From assembly GCA_050258035.1 (NCBI GenBank), contig JBLMYA010000039.1, positions 49,298 to 113,297 on the forward strand: 64,000 nucleotides of DNA, read 5' to 3'. The position numbers and the translations under genes are program-made. The DNA is from DATBLE01 sp050258035 (lineage in GTDB: Bacteria > Actinomycetota > Thermoleophilia > Gaiellales > Gaiellaceae). Positions 49,539-57,777 of the stretch are shown one piece after another. Each line of letters starts with the position of its first letter. Positions within the stretch are counted from its first letter, which is position 1. Below the pieces are notes generated by a model that did no database searches, was not told where the DNA came from, and saw only the letters and a list, made by a program, of their open reading frames with translations.

Positions 49539-50599
49539 ACGAGCTCCGGTACTTCCCGTTCTCCGCGATCGTCGAGCAGGAGCGCCTCAAGCAGGCGCTC
49601 CTGCTCAACGCGGTCAACCCGGCGGTCGGCGGCGTCCTGATCAAGGGGACGAGCGGCACCGGGAAGTCGACCGCGGTCCGCGGCCTGGCCGAGCTGCTGC
49701 CGGAGATCGCGGTGGTCGCCGACTGCCCGTTCTCCTGTGACCCGGACCGGCCGCTCTGCGCCACCTGCCGGGAGCGGCAGCGCACGGAGCTGCCGGTCGT
49801 CCGCCGACGGCGCCGGATCGTCGACCTCCCATTGAACGCGACCGAGGACCGCGTCTCGGGAAGCGTCGACGTCGCCCGTGCGCTGAAGGACGGCGAGCGG
49901 GCGCTCGAGCCCGGGCTGCTCGCGGAGGCGAACCGCGGAATCCTCTACGTCGACGAGATCAACCTGCTCGACGACCACCTCACGGACGTCCTGCTCGATG
50001 CGGCCGCTCTCGGCGTCAACGTCGTCGAGCGCGAGGGCGTCTCCGTGTCCCACCCCGCACGGTTCCTGCTCGTCGGCACGATGAACGAGGAGGAGGGCGA
50101 GCTCCGCCCGCAGATCGCCGACCGGATCGGGCTCGAGGTGGAGGTCGAGGCGCTCGCCGATCCGGAGTCGCGGGCGGAGATCGTGCGACGCCGCGAGGCG
50201 TTCGCAAACGATCCGGCGGCGTTCCGGGAGGCGTGGGCGTCGGCCCAGGCCGAGCTTGCCGGCTCGGTTGCCGAGGCGGAGGCCCGGCTCGGCTCGGTGC
50301 GCGTGCCGGATCCGCTCTACGGCGCGGTCGGGCGGCTCGTCGTCGGCTCCGGGGTCGACAGCCACCGTGCCGACATTGCGATCGTCGAGTGCGCGAAGGC
50401 GATCGCGACGCTCGCCGGGCGCGACGAGGTCGAGGCGGATGACGTGCTCGAGGCGGCGCAGCTCGCGCTCGACCACCGTCTCGAGGGCGACCCGTTCGGC
50501 CCCGCACCGCGCGCAGAGCCGCATGTCCTCCGCCGGCTCCTCGAGGATGCGCTCGAGAGCGAGGTGTCCCCAAAAAAAGTGCAGGGGAGGTCGAGCTAG
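49535..50599 (+). CDS. chlI: Magnesium/cobalt chelatase-type AAA ATPase (ChlI-like), zero-frame product of a likely frameshifting chlD gene
   Basis: About 354 residues. FPFSAIVEQERLKQALLLNAV opens as in ChlI; Walker A GTSGTGKST, the Cys cluster CPFSCDP and CATC, Walker B LYVDEINLLDDHL and sensor region FLLVGTMNEEEGELRPQIADR are all typical. No ATG, GTG or TTG exists in frame near the N-terminus; GTA 49535 overlaps the previous stop (GTAG) exactly where a GTG would be expected. Near the end the message holds A AAA AAA (50572-50578), 19 bases before the TAG 50597, from which a -1 shift enters the next frame. Confidence 0.85.
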   Translation, partial: VDELRYFPFSAIVEQERLKQALLLNAVNPAVGGVLIKGTSGTGKSTAVRGLAELLPEIAVVADCPFSCDPDRPLCATCRERQRTELPVVRRRRRIVDLPLNATEDRVSGSVDVARALKDGERALEPGLLAEANRGILYVDEINLLDDHLTDVLLDAAALGVNVVEREGVSVSHPARFLLVGTMNEEEGELRPQIADRIGLEVEVEALADPESRAEIVRRREAFANDPAAFREAWASAQAELAGSVAEAEARLGSVRVPDPLYGAVGRLVVGSGVDSHRADIAIVECAKAIATLAGRDEVEADDVLEAAQLALDHRLEGDPFGPAPRAEPHVLRRLLEDALESEVSPKKVQGRSS

Positions 50600-50638
50600 C
50601 GCTCGACGCGAACGCGGCCCCGGACGGCGCTCCGTCCG
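50561..50638 (+). promoter_or_regulatory. Candidate programmed -1 ribosomal frameshift signal
   Basis: Three elements in order: SD-like GAGGTG (50561-50566), the slippery heptamer A AAA AAA in the correct phase (50572-50578), and 11 bases later a perfect 7-bp hairpin (50590-50596 with 50601-50607) whose loop contains the zero-frame stop TAG. A second perfect 7-bp hairpin is at 50621-50638. After a -1 shift the frame stays open through an Ala/Pro-rich linker into the VWA protein. Confidence 0.6.
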
Positions 50639-50646
50639 CCGAGCCC

Positions 50647-51459
50647 GTGACCGTCGACCCGTCCCGGGTCTTCGACCACCGCCGCCGCGTCGACCGGGTG
50701 GAGCGGGCGCGGCTCGGACGGCGGGCGAGGTCGTTCGTCGGCCGCCGCCGCGGAAAGTACACGCGTCACCGGCTCGCACGGCCCGGCGACCACGACCTCG
50801 CGTTCGACGCGACCGTGCGGGCGGCGCTCGTGCGGTCGTCGCGCGCGCCGGTCGAGGTGCGAGGCGAGGACCTCCGCCGGAAGGTTCGCGAGCACCGGTC
50901 GCCGTTCTGCGTGTGCTTCGTCGTCGACAACAGCTGGTCGGTGCACGCCGAGCGGATGATCGAGACGGTCAAGGGCGTGGTCTTCGAGCTGCTCCAGGAT
51001 GCGACCCGGCGCGGCGACAAGGTGTCGCTGGTCGCGTTCAAGGGCGGCCTGCCCGAGGCGACGGTCGCGTTGCCGCCGACGTCGAGCCGCGCGCGGGCCC
51101 GGCTCCGACTCGAGGCGATTCCGCTCAGCGGGCAGACGCCCCTGGGCGACGCCGTCCGACGCGCGCGCCTGCTGCTGCGCGGCGAGCTCCTCCGCCATCC
51201 GAACGCCGTTCCTCTCGTCGTGGTCGTCAGCGACGGACTGCCGACGGTGCCCGTCCGGCGCGGCGCCGACCCCGTCGCCGACCTGCTCGCGGAGGGGAGA
51301 GCGCTTCGCCGCAACCGGATCGGCTGCGTGATCGCGGAGGTCGCCGAGCCGGAGCACGGGTGTGCCGCCGCCCTCGCGCAGGCCAGCGGCGGCACGCGGC
51401 TGCCGCTCTCAGCCCTGGCGGCGGACGTGCTCCTCGAGACCCTCGAGGAGTCGGCGTGA
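50647..51459 (+). CDS. chlD: Chelatase-type VWA protein (ChlD C-terminal half), probably reached by frameshift
   Basis: If initiated at GTG 50647 the product is 270 residues, with the VWA metal site VVDNSWSVHAERM (DxSxS kept), TPLGDAVRRARLLL and VVVVSDGLPTVPV. A basic region RRRGKYTRHRLARPG precedes it, as in ChlD. No Shine-Dalgarno sequence stands before GTG 50647, and the same frame is open back through 50579, so a -1 shift in the ATPase gene would yield a continuous ATPase-linker-VWA protein of about 640 residues. It is the medium chelatase subunit in either case. Confidence 0.85.
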   Translation: MTVDPSRVFDHRRRVDRVERARLGRRARSFVGRRRGKYTRHRLARPGDHDLAFDATVRAALVRSSRAPVEVRGEDLRRKVREHRSPFCVCFVVDNSWSVHAERMIETVKGVVFELLQDATRRGDKVSLVAFKGGLPEATVALPPTSSRARARLRLEAIPLSGQTPLGDAVRRARLLLRGELLRHPNAVPLVVVVSDGLPTVPVRRGADPVADLLAEGRALRRNRIGCVIAEVAEPEHGCAAALAQASGGTRLPLSALAADVLLETLEESA

Positions 51460-52043
51460 ACGCAGTCGCCGCCGAGGCCCTGGCCGATCCACGGACAGGT
51501 GCCGTTCCCGGCGGAGAGCTCGAGGCCGAGCTCGCGCGGTGGGACCCGGCCTCGGAGGAGCCGGACGACGCCGATCTGGACGATCTGCGCCGCGGCCGCA
51601 CGATCGAGTGGGCGACCCGGACGCTGACCCAGGGGGAGATCCTGGACGCGTTCGCCGCCTACTGCCGTGACGAGCTCGACGAAGTGGACGTGCTCGAGTC
51701 GACGGGGAGCCGGCTCGCGCTCGGCTGGCGGCGCGAGCGGAGCGCGATCGAGCTCCGCCTGGGCTACGCGTTCTGCGAGCGGCTCGCCGAGGACGGTCCG
51801 GTGATGCTGCTCGGCCCGATCGGCCCGAAGGCGGTCGAGCGTTTCCTGGAGGACGAGGGCCTACGCTCGCGGATCGCGCTGCTGGATCTCGCGCGGCTGG
51901 AGAAGATCGCCGCCGTCCGCTCGAGCATCTTCGTGTACCTCGAGTGGTTCCTCCGCGACGCCTACGGGGTCAAGATCCTGCCCGAATCCGGGTTCACCAC
52001 CGGCCTCGTCGAGCGCGGGATCATCTCGCTCGGCATGGGGTGA
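51456..52043 (+). CDS. Unknown protein coupled to the chelatase genes
   Basis: 195 residues from GTG 51456 (GTGA overlap). An acidic N-terminal 50 residues (LARWDPASEEPDDADLDDLRRG) lead to TRTLTQGEILDAFAAYCRDEL, then LRLGYAFCERLAEDGPVMLLG, and a tail IFVYLEWFLRDAYGVKILPE. No membrane segment or known motif is visible. The strict coupling suggests a partner or accessory of the chelatase. Confidence 0.65.
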   Translation: MNAVAAEALADPRTGAVPGGELEAELARWDPASEEPDDADLDDLRRGRTIEWATRTLTQGEILDAFAAYCRDELDEVDVLESTGSRLALGWRRERSAIELRLGYAFCERLAEDGPVMLLGPIGPKAVERFLEDEGLRSRIALLDLARLEKIAAVRSSIFVYLEWFLRDAYGVKILPESGFTTGLVERGIISLGMG

Positions 52044-52228
52044 GCCGCCGCTCGGGCCGGGGGTGCGTCCGCGACCGCCCCGCCCGAGCAGCCGCCGCGC
52101 TCCGCAGTACACCCCCGCCCAGGGTGGGGGTTGCACCCCCCTTTCCCTCGAGGCCAGCCTACCCGGTCGATCGTCGCGCATCTGGAGATTCTCAGCGCCG
52201 AATCGCCCCTCGGCGACGTCCGTGACTG

Positions 52229-52537
52229 TCAGGTCACGAGTCGGGCGAGTGCGGCCGCAGCAGCCGCGACCACCACCACGACGAGGATCGGCGCCCGCAG
52301 CCCGACCGCGATCGCGCCCGCGCCGACCCCGACCAGGCGTGCGTCCGCGACGATCGACCGGTCTCCGCCGACCGACTCCGTGACCACGAAGGCGGCCAGG
52401 ACCGCCGGCGCCAGGAGCGACACCGGCCCGGCCAGCCACGACGGAAGCGGCCGCTGTCCGAGCAGCACCGGGCCGACCGCCTTCAGCGCGACGGTGGCCG
52501 CCCCCACTCCGACCACCGAGATCCAGACCGGGCTCAC
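52229..52537 (-). CDS. azlD: AzlD-family branched-chain amino acid exporter subunit
   Basis: 102 residues from GTG 52537 with three to four hydrophobic segments (ISVVGVGAATVALKAVGPVLL, LLAPAVLAAFVVTESV, PILVVVVVAAAAAALARLV). Size and pairing with AzlC identify it. It overlaps azlC as GTGA. Confidence 0.85.
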   Translation of the reverse strand: MSPVWISVVGVGAATVALKAVGPVLLGQRPLPSWLAGPVSLLAPAVLAAFVVTESVGGDRSIVADARLVGVGAGAIAVGLRAPILVVVVVAAAAAALARLVT

Positions 52538-53193
52538 CGGGGGCCCCATCCCCATCCGATCAGCGCAGCCGTCGCCCCGGCGACGATCGGGACACCCGCC
52601 GGGGAGAACGGGATCAGCACGAGGGCGATTCCGCCGCCGAGCAGCGCCGCCGACACCGCCCGGCGGCCGCGGAGCTGTGGGACGAGCAGCGCGAGGAAGA
52701 GCGCGGGGAACGCCGCGTCGAGACCGAGCCGGTCCGGGTCACCGACGACGTTGCCGAGGAGGAGACCCATCACCGTGCCGGCGATCCAGCAGACGTAGAG
52801 AAGTGCGCCGGCGCCGAGCATCACGTGGACGTCGAAGCCGCCCTTCCTTCGCAACGTCATCGCCCACGATTCGTCGACGATCAGCTGTGACTGCACCAGC
52901 CGCCTCGACGCCGGTCCATGGAACGCCGACGCGATCGAGATCCCGATCGGTGCGTAGCGGGCGTTCAGCATCACGGCCGCGGCGACGGCCGCCGCCGCCG
53001 ATCCGGCACCGGTGAGGACGGAGACGACTGCGAACTGCGCGGAGCCGGCGAACGTCGTCGCCGACATGACGAGCGGTGCGACCCAACCCATGCCTCCCGA
53101 CCGGGCGAGGACGCCGAAGGAGAGCGAGAATGCGGCGGCCGCGACCGCGATCGGAGCGATCATCCGGGCACCCTCCAGATAACGCTCCCTCAC
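52534..53193 (-). CDS. azlC: AzlC-family branched-chain amino acid exporter subunit
   Basis: 219 residues from GTG 53193, overlapping the MFS stop as GTGA. YLEGARMIAPIAVAAAAFSLSFGV opens the family, and VMSATTFAGSAQFAVVSVL and MLNARYAPIGISIASAFHG are diagnostic AzlC segments. With AzlD it exports branched-chain amino acids or analogues. Confidence 0.9.
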   Translation of the reverse strand: MRERYLEGARMIAPIAVAAAAFSLSFGVLARSGGMGWVAPLVMSATTFAGSAQFAVVSVLTGAGSAAAAVAAAVMLNARYAPIGISIASAFHGPASRRLVQSQLIVDESWAMTLRRKGGFDVHVMLGAGALLYVCWIAGTVMGLLLGNVVGDPDRLGLDAAFPALFLALLVPQLRGRRAVSAALLGGGIALVLIPFSPAGVPIVAGATAALIGWGWGPR

Positions 53194-54368
53194 GCTGCTT
53201 CCGATGCCGCGACCCCCCGCGTGATCCGGTCCGTCGTCATCGACATGCAGAGCGAGAGCAGGATCGTGCCCGAGCCGGCGATCAGCCAGAGAGTCGTCGT
53301 GTACGTCCCGGTGACGTCCCGGGCTGCGCCGAGCAGGAGCGGCGCGAGGGCGCCGATGATGTAGCCGACGCCGAGCATCAATCCCGTGACCGACACCACG
53401 TCGCTCGGCCGCCGGCCCACGTCCACCGGGAGCGTCATCACCAGCGGGAACATCGCTCCGGTCGAGAGCCCCACCACCGCGGCCCATGCCCACGCTCCGC
53501 CGGGCACGGCCGCGAAGCCGACGACGCTCGCCGCCAGCGCGGCGCTGAACCCGACCAGGTACGTACGACGGGACCCCTTGCGGTCCGCGAGCCACGGGAT
53601 AGTCAGCGTCGTCACCAGAGCCGTGATGTTGAGAACGGCGAGCAGCGCGCCGGCCTTCCCGTCGCTCCAGCCTCGTTCGACATAGGCATCGGGCAGCCAG
53701 CTGTTCAGGCCGTAGAAGACGCAGGCCATCGAGCCGAAGATCCCGACCAGGGTCCAGGCCGTGCCGCTGTGGAAGGGGAGACGGACACGCTCGGCTCCCC
53801 CGCGGCGATGCGGTGCCTCGTCTCGCGTCAGCCAGAGCCAGGCGGGGACGAGGGCAACGGTGACCGCGGAGAAGACGAACAGGGACCAGCGCCAGCTCCC
53901 CGACGCGTCGGCGATCGGCACGGCGAGGGCTGACGACAGCGCGGAGCCGATGTTGAACCCGAGCACGTAGATGCCGGTCGCGAACGCCGGGCGCGCGGCG
54001 AACCGCTCCTTGACCGCGACCGGCATCAGCGCCTGGGCGAGACCGAGACCGATGCCGACGCCGAAGGTCAGCAGGATCACGCCGGCCGCCCCCGGAGCGA
54101 CCGCCCTGGCGGTTCCGAACCCACCGATCAGCGCGAGGCAGATCGCGATCGCGAGACGCGTGCCGTAGCGGCGCGAGACCTGCGGCGCCGGCAGCGCGAA
54201 CAGGCCCATGCAGAGCACGGGAATCGTGGTCAGGAGACCGGCGGCCGCATGCGAGACGTCGAGGTCGTCCTTGATCTCGGGGATCAGCGGGCCGACCCCG
54301 ACGATCTGCGGCCGGAGCGCGAGCCCGGCGAGGAACAGGCCGGCGAGCAGGCCGAGCCGGCGGTGCAC
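53190..54368 (-). CDS. MFS transporter of the CynX/NimT type
   Basis: 392 residues, twelve hydrophobic segments. The N-terminal LFLAGLALRPQIVGVGPLIPEI is the CynX-type signature, where the protein is a cyanate or nitroimidazole carrier relative. GTG 54368 starts one base past the FAH stop. Substrate cannot be read from sequence; an organic acid handled by the FAH enzyme is possible. Confidence 0.88.
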   Translation of the reverse strand: MHRRLGLLAGLFLAGLALRPQIVGVGPLIPEIKDDLDVSHAAAGLLTTIPVLCMGLFALPAPQVSRRYGTRLAIAICLALIGGFGTARAVAPGAAGVILLTFGVGIGLGLAQALMPVAVKERFAARPAFATGIYVLGFNIGSALSSALAVPIADASGSWRWSLFVFSAVTVALVPAWLWLTRDEAPHRRGGAERVRLPFHSGTAWTLVGIFGSMACVFYGLNSWLPDAYVERGWSDGKAGALLAVLNITALVTTLTIPWLADRKGSRRTYLVGFSAALAASVVGFAAVPGGAWAWAAVVGLSTGAMFPLVMTLPVDVGRRPSDVVSVTGLMLGVGYIIGALAPLLLGAARDVTGTYTTTLWLIAGSGTILLSLCMSMTTDRITRGVAASEAA

Positions 54369-54369
54369 G

Positions 54370-55020
54370 CTACCCGGCGACGACCGGGTTGGTCAGCGAG
54401 CCGAGGCGTTCGATCTCGATCGTGATCTCGTCGCCGGGCTGCATGAAGAGCGGCGGCTTGCGGAAGGCGCCGACGCCTGCGGGCGTGCCGGTGGCGATCA
54501 GGTCGCCCGGCTCGAGGGTGATCGTCCGCGTGACGTACGCGATCACGTCGGCCACGCCGAAGACCATGTTCGACGTGTTCGAGTCCTGGACCGTCTCGCC
54601 GTTCAGGACCGCGCGGATCGCGAGCGCCTGCGGGTCCGGGATCTCGTCCCGCGGGACGAGCCTCGGCCCGACCGGGCAGAACGTGTCCGGCGACTTGCCC
54701 CGCGTCCACTGACCGTCCGCGAACTGGAGGTCACGCGCCGAGACGTCGTTCACGCAGATGTAGCCCGCGACCGCCTCCAGCGCGTTCTCGACCGATACGT
54801 CCCGCGATCGCTCGCCGATCACGACGCCCAGCTCTGCCTCGAAGTCGCATTTGGTCACGATCGGTGGGACGACGATCGGCTCCCCCGGCCCGATCAGGGC
54901 GTTCTGCCACTTCGCGAAGAGCAAGGGCGCCTCGGGGAGCGCCGTCCCCTGCTCCTCCGCGTGGTCGCGGTAGTTCAGACCGACGCAGATGATCTTTCCG
55001 GGCCGCTCGATCGGGAGCAT
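54370..55020 (-). CDS. Fumarylacetoacetate hydrolase family protein (acylpyruvase/HHDD isomerase type)
   Basis: 216 residues. GKIICVGLNYRDHAEEQG, the metal-binding DFEAELGVVIGERSRDV (Glu, Glu, Asp set), CVNDVSARDLQF and IATGTPAGVGAFRKPP define the short FAH branch that contains acylpyruvate hydrolases and 2-hydroxyhepta-2,4-dienedioate isomerase. TAGGCT lies 6 bp before the ATG, a leaderless arrangement. Confidence 0.88.
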   Translation of the reverse strand: MLPIERPGKIICVGLNYRDHAEEQGTALPEAPLLFAKWQNALIGPGEPIVVPPIVTKCDFEAELGVVIGERSRDVSVENALEAVAGYICVNDVSARDLQFADGQWTRGKSPDTFCPVGPRLVPRDEIPDPQALAIRAVLNGETVQDSNTSNMVFGVADVIAYVTRTITLEPGDLIATGTPAGVGAFRKPPLFMQPGDEITIEIERLGSLTNPVVAG

Positions 55021-55079
55021 GGGCTGAGCCTAACCGGCGCAGCGGGTTTCCCGCCGGCCCTACTCTGCGGAAGCCTCGG

Positions 55080-55472
55080 TCAGGCCGTGGGCGGCAGGAG
55101 CACCACGTGCACTTCGCGCGGGCCGTGGACACCGACGGCCAGCTTCTGCTCGATGTCGGCACTTCGGCTCGGGCCGGTGACGATCGCGAGCGCGCTCGGG
55201 AGGTCGTCGCCGAGCGCGGCGAACAGCTCGTCGAGGCCCGGCAGGATCAGATCCTCGTGGAGCAGCGTCACGTGGACGTCGGGGAGCAGGGACTGCGCCC
55301 GCGGCTCCGTCGAGGACGAGAGCACCACCGAGCCCGTGTCGGCGAGGCCGTAGATCGCCGTCGAGACACCTGCGCCCTCGATCGGCGGGGCCTCGCGGCG
55401 GTGCACGTGGCAGCCGACCGCCTCGGCGGCGGCGGCGAACTCCTCGACCAGGCCGACCGCCTCGTCTCTCAC
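55080..55472 (-). CDS. lutC: LutC-type LUD-domain protein, short
   Basis: 130 residues from GTG 55472 (GTGA overlap with lutB). STAIYGLADTGSVVLSS and HVTLLHEDLILPGLDEL and the closing VTGPSRSADIEQKLAVGVHGPREVHVVLL are the LUD core. LutC proteins usually have 200 or more residues, so this one keeps only the C-terminal core. LutABC oxidise L-lactate to pyruvate. Confidence 0.85.
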   Translation of the reverse strand: MRDEAVGLVEEFAAAAEAVGCHVHRREAPPIEGAGVSTAIYGLADTGSVVLSSSTEPRAQSLLPDVHVTLLHEDLILPGLDELFAALGDDLPSALAIVTGPSRSADIEQKLAVGVHGPREVHVVLLPPTA

Positions 55473-56845
55473 CCGCGCCGGTCCCGGTAGCGGGGGCCGA
55501 AGCGCGGCCGTGTGCGGCCGGCGGACCACGCCCGGCCCGGTCCGAGCAGGCCGCCGAGCGACTGTCCGAGCCTCGCGAGCAGCGTCGTCGCCCGATACCC
55601 GATTCGCGACGACCACGCCCACGACCAGAGCGTGAACCCGAGCCGCTCCCAGCGCGACGCCACTTCCCCCTCGACCAGGTCCCGGCGGAGATCGAGAAGC
55701 AGCTCGTGCAGCGGGATCTTCACCGGGCAGGCGTCGGTGCAGGCCCCGCAGAGCGACGACGCGTGCGGAAGCGAGGGAGCCTCCCCGAGCCCGACCAAGA
55801 GCGGCAGGAGCACCGCGCCCATCGGCCCGGAGTAGACCGGCCCGTACGCCGCGCCGCCGGTCTTGCGGTAGACGGGGCAGACGTTCAGGCAGGCGCCGCA
55901 CCGGATGCACGCGAGCATCTCGCGGTAGCGGCCGCGGAGCAGGTTCGAGCGCCCGTTGTCGAGGACGACGACGTGCAGCTCCTCCGGCCCGTCCTGCTCC
56001 CCTGCCCGCCGCGGTCCGGTGAGCAGCGTCGAGTACACGGTCAGCTTCTGACCCGTGCCCGATCGGGCGAGCAGCTTCAGCAGGACGGCGAGTTCCGCGG
56101 TCGTCGGCACCAGCCGCTCCATCCCCATCAGCGCAACGTGCACGCGCGGCATCGAGCTGACCATCCGCCCGTTGCCCTCGTTCGTGACCAGACAGACCGA
56201 TCCGGTCGACGAGACGCCGAAGTTCGCCCCGGTGATCCCCACGTCCGCGTTCAGGAACGTCTCGCGCAACTGCCGCCGCGCGGCGTTCGTCAGCGCCTCG
56301 AGCTCCGCCGGAATCGGTTGCCCCTCGACTGTGCCGAGGAGCTCGGCGACCTGCTCGGCGGTCTTCTCGATCGCCGGGGCGACGATGTGCACCGGGTGCT
56401 CGCCGGCGAGCTGGAGGATGTACTCGCCGAGATCGGTCTCCACGGGCGTCACCCCGGCCGCGCTCAACGCCTCGTTCAACCCGATCTCCTCGCTGACCAT
56501 CGACTTCGACTTCGCCGCCAGCTTCGCGCCGGCCCGCCTGCAGACGTCCGCGACGTACGCGCTCGCCTCGTCCGCGGTCCGGGCGAAGAACACGCGGCCG
56601 CCGCGCGCCTCCAGCGCCTCCGTGAACCGCGCGACGTGCCCGTCCAGGTCGTCGATCACGGACATCCGGATCTCGTGCGCGCGTTCCCGCAGCGCCTCGA
56701 CGTCCTCCAGTTCGGCCCACGCTGCGACACGGTGCGTGCGCAGCCGGTCGGTCGACTGGTCGAGGGCCCCCTGCGTGTGCGCGTCGCCGATCTTCCCGCG
56801 CGCGATCACCCGGAACCGGCCGGCCGGCTGCGCGAGCTCAGGCAT
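55469..56845 (-). CDS. lutB: Lactate utilisation protein LutB (iron-sulfur, LUD)
   Basis: 458 residues. LUD domain with TGANFGVSSTGSVCLVTNEGN, then the ferredoxin-type motifs CIRCGACLNVCPVY and CGACTDACPVKIP (two 4Fe-4S clusters). It is the electron-transfer subunit of LutABC. ATG 56845 overlaps the lutA end by 8 bp. The C-terminal tail is short and basic. Confidence 0.93.
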   Translation of the reverse strand: MPELAQPAGRFRVIARGKIGDAHTQGALDQSTDRLRTHRVAAWAELEDVEALRERAHEIRMSVIDDLDGHVARFTEALEARGGRVFFARTADEASAYVADVCRRAGAKLAAKSKSMVSEEIGLNEALSAAGVTPVETDLGEYILQLAGEHPVHIVAPAIEKTAEQVAELLGTVEGQPIPAELEALTNAARRQLRETFLNADVGITGANFGVSSTGSVCLVTNEGNGRMVSSMPRVHVALMGMERLVPTTAELAVLLKLLARSGTGQKLTVYSTLLTGPRRAGEQDGPEELHVVVLDNGRSNLLRGRYREMLACIRCGACLNVCPVYRKTGGAAYGPVYSGPMGAVLLPLLVGLGEAPSLPHASSLCGACTDACPVKIPLHELLLDLRRDLVEGEVASRWERLGFTLWSWAWSSRIGYRATTLLARLGQSLGGLLGPGRAWSAGRTRPRFGPRYRDRRG

Positions 56846-57527
56846 GCACGCCCCGCGCGAGCGCGGTCGCCAGATGGACGACCCGGACCGGCGAGCCGAC
56901 CTTCTCCGCCCGGCCGCGCAGGTGCATCAGGCACCCGGGATCGGCGGTGACGATCGCCCCGGCCTCGGCGCCACCGCTGAGCTTGTCGTCGGCCATCGCG
57001 ACCGAGACCTCGGGCTGGCGCACCGAGAACGTGCCGCCGAAGCCGCAGCAGAGGTCGGCCCGGGGCAACGGCACGACGTCGGCGCCGGAGGCCCCGAGCA
57101 GCCGCCGAGGCTCCGCCGAGATCCGGAGCTCACGCAGCATGTGACACGAGTCGTGGTAGGAAACCCGCCGGCCGACGTTCCGCGGCAGCGGGCGAAAGCC
57201 GGTCGAGCCGAGAAAAGCCGAGAGCTCCCACACGTCGTAGCCGTCGACCCCGAGCAGCTCCGGCAGGTGGCGGGACGCCATCGTCGCGCACGAGCCGGAG
57301 GGGACGACGACGGGCAGCTCTCGCGAGAACGCACGCGCGAACGACCGCGCCACCCGCGCGGCGGCCGCCCGGTGCCCGGAGTTGAACGCCGGCTGCCCGC
57401 AGCAGACCTGCCGCTCCGGGAACTCCACCTCGTACCCCGCCTGCCGCAGCAGCGTCTCCGCGTCGGCGACCGCCTGGGGGAAGACGAGATCGCCCAGGCA
57501 GGTCGCGAACAGCTGGACCCTCGGCAT
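56838..57527 (-). CDS. lutA: Lactate utilisation protein LutA (CCG-domain iron-sulfur oxidoreductase)
   Basis: 229 residues with two cysteine-rich CCG-type domains: QVCCGQPAFNSG and DLCCGFGGTFSV, preceded by FATCLGDLV and SYHDSCHMLREL. This matches LutA in length and motif order. TAGAGT is 6 bp before the ATG, so the lut operon is probably expressed as a leaderless message. Confidence 0.93.
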   Translation of the reverse strand: MPRVQLFATCLGDLVFPQAVADAETLLRQAGYEVEFPERQVCCGQPAFNSGHRAAAARVARSFARAFSRELPVVVPSGSCATMASRHLPELLGVDGYDVWELSAFLGSTGFRPLPRNVGRRVSYHDSCHMLRELRISAEPRRLLGASGADVVPLPRADLCCGFGGTFSVRQPEVSVAMADDKLSGGAEAGAIVTADPGCLMHLRGRAEKVGSPVRVVHLATALARGVHA

Positions 57528-57777
57528 GAGGAGACTCTAGATATCCCGCCTCGGCGCGTTGTGGACGCGGCTGATGGGTGATTGGCCGCCAAGCGAGCTG
57601 CGTGGTCTGCGCTCGTTGCCATCGATGTGCAACAGGCCTTCGTCCACCGCCGCGCTGTCACACTGGCTCAGCCACTACCAGGTCGCCGGGGCACGGCCAT
57701 CCCCACTTCGTCTGGAGCGTGCCCGTGCCCGCGCATCAGACGTCGTTCCGAAGCCGCCGGAAGGTCATACTTTGCCG

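Noticed and set aside
52044..52228. Strong GC hairpins (around 52105-52140) as a terminator or regulatory RNA
   Set aside because: The C and G runs can pair in several ways but no T run follows and no conserved RNA motif is visible. It is just the gap between convergent genes.
57559..57777. N-terminal extension of the deacetylase fusion, and a phrase ALVAIDVQQAF in another frame suggesting an isochorismatase-like start
   Set aside because: The extension is not protein-like, and the phrase is not followed by any further family sequence. I treat 57528-57777 as intergenic.
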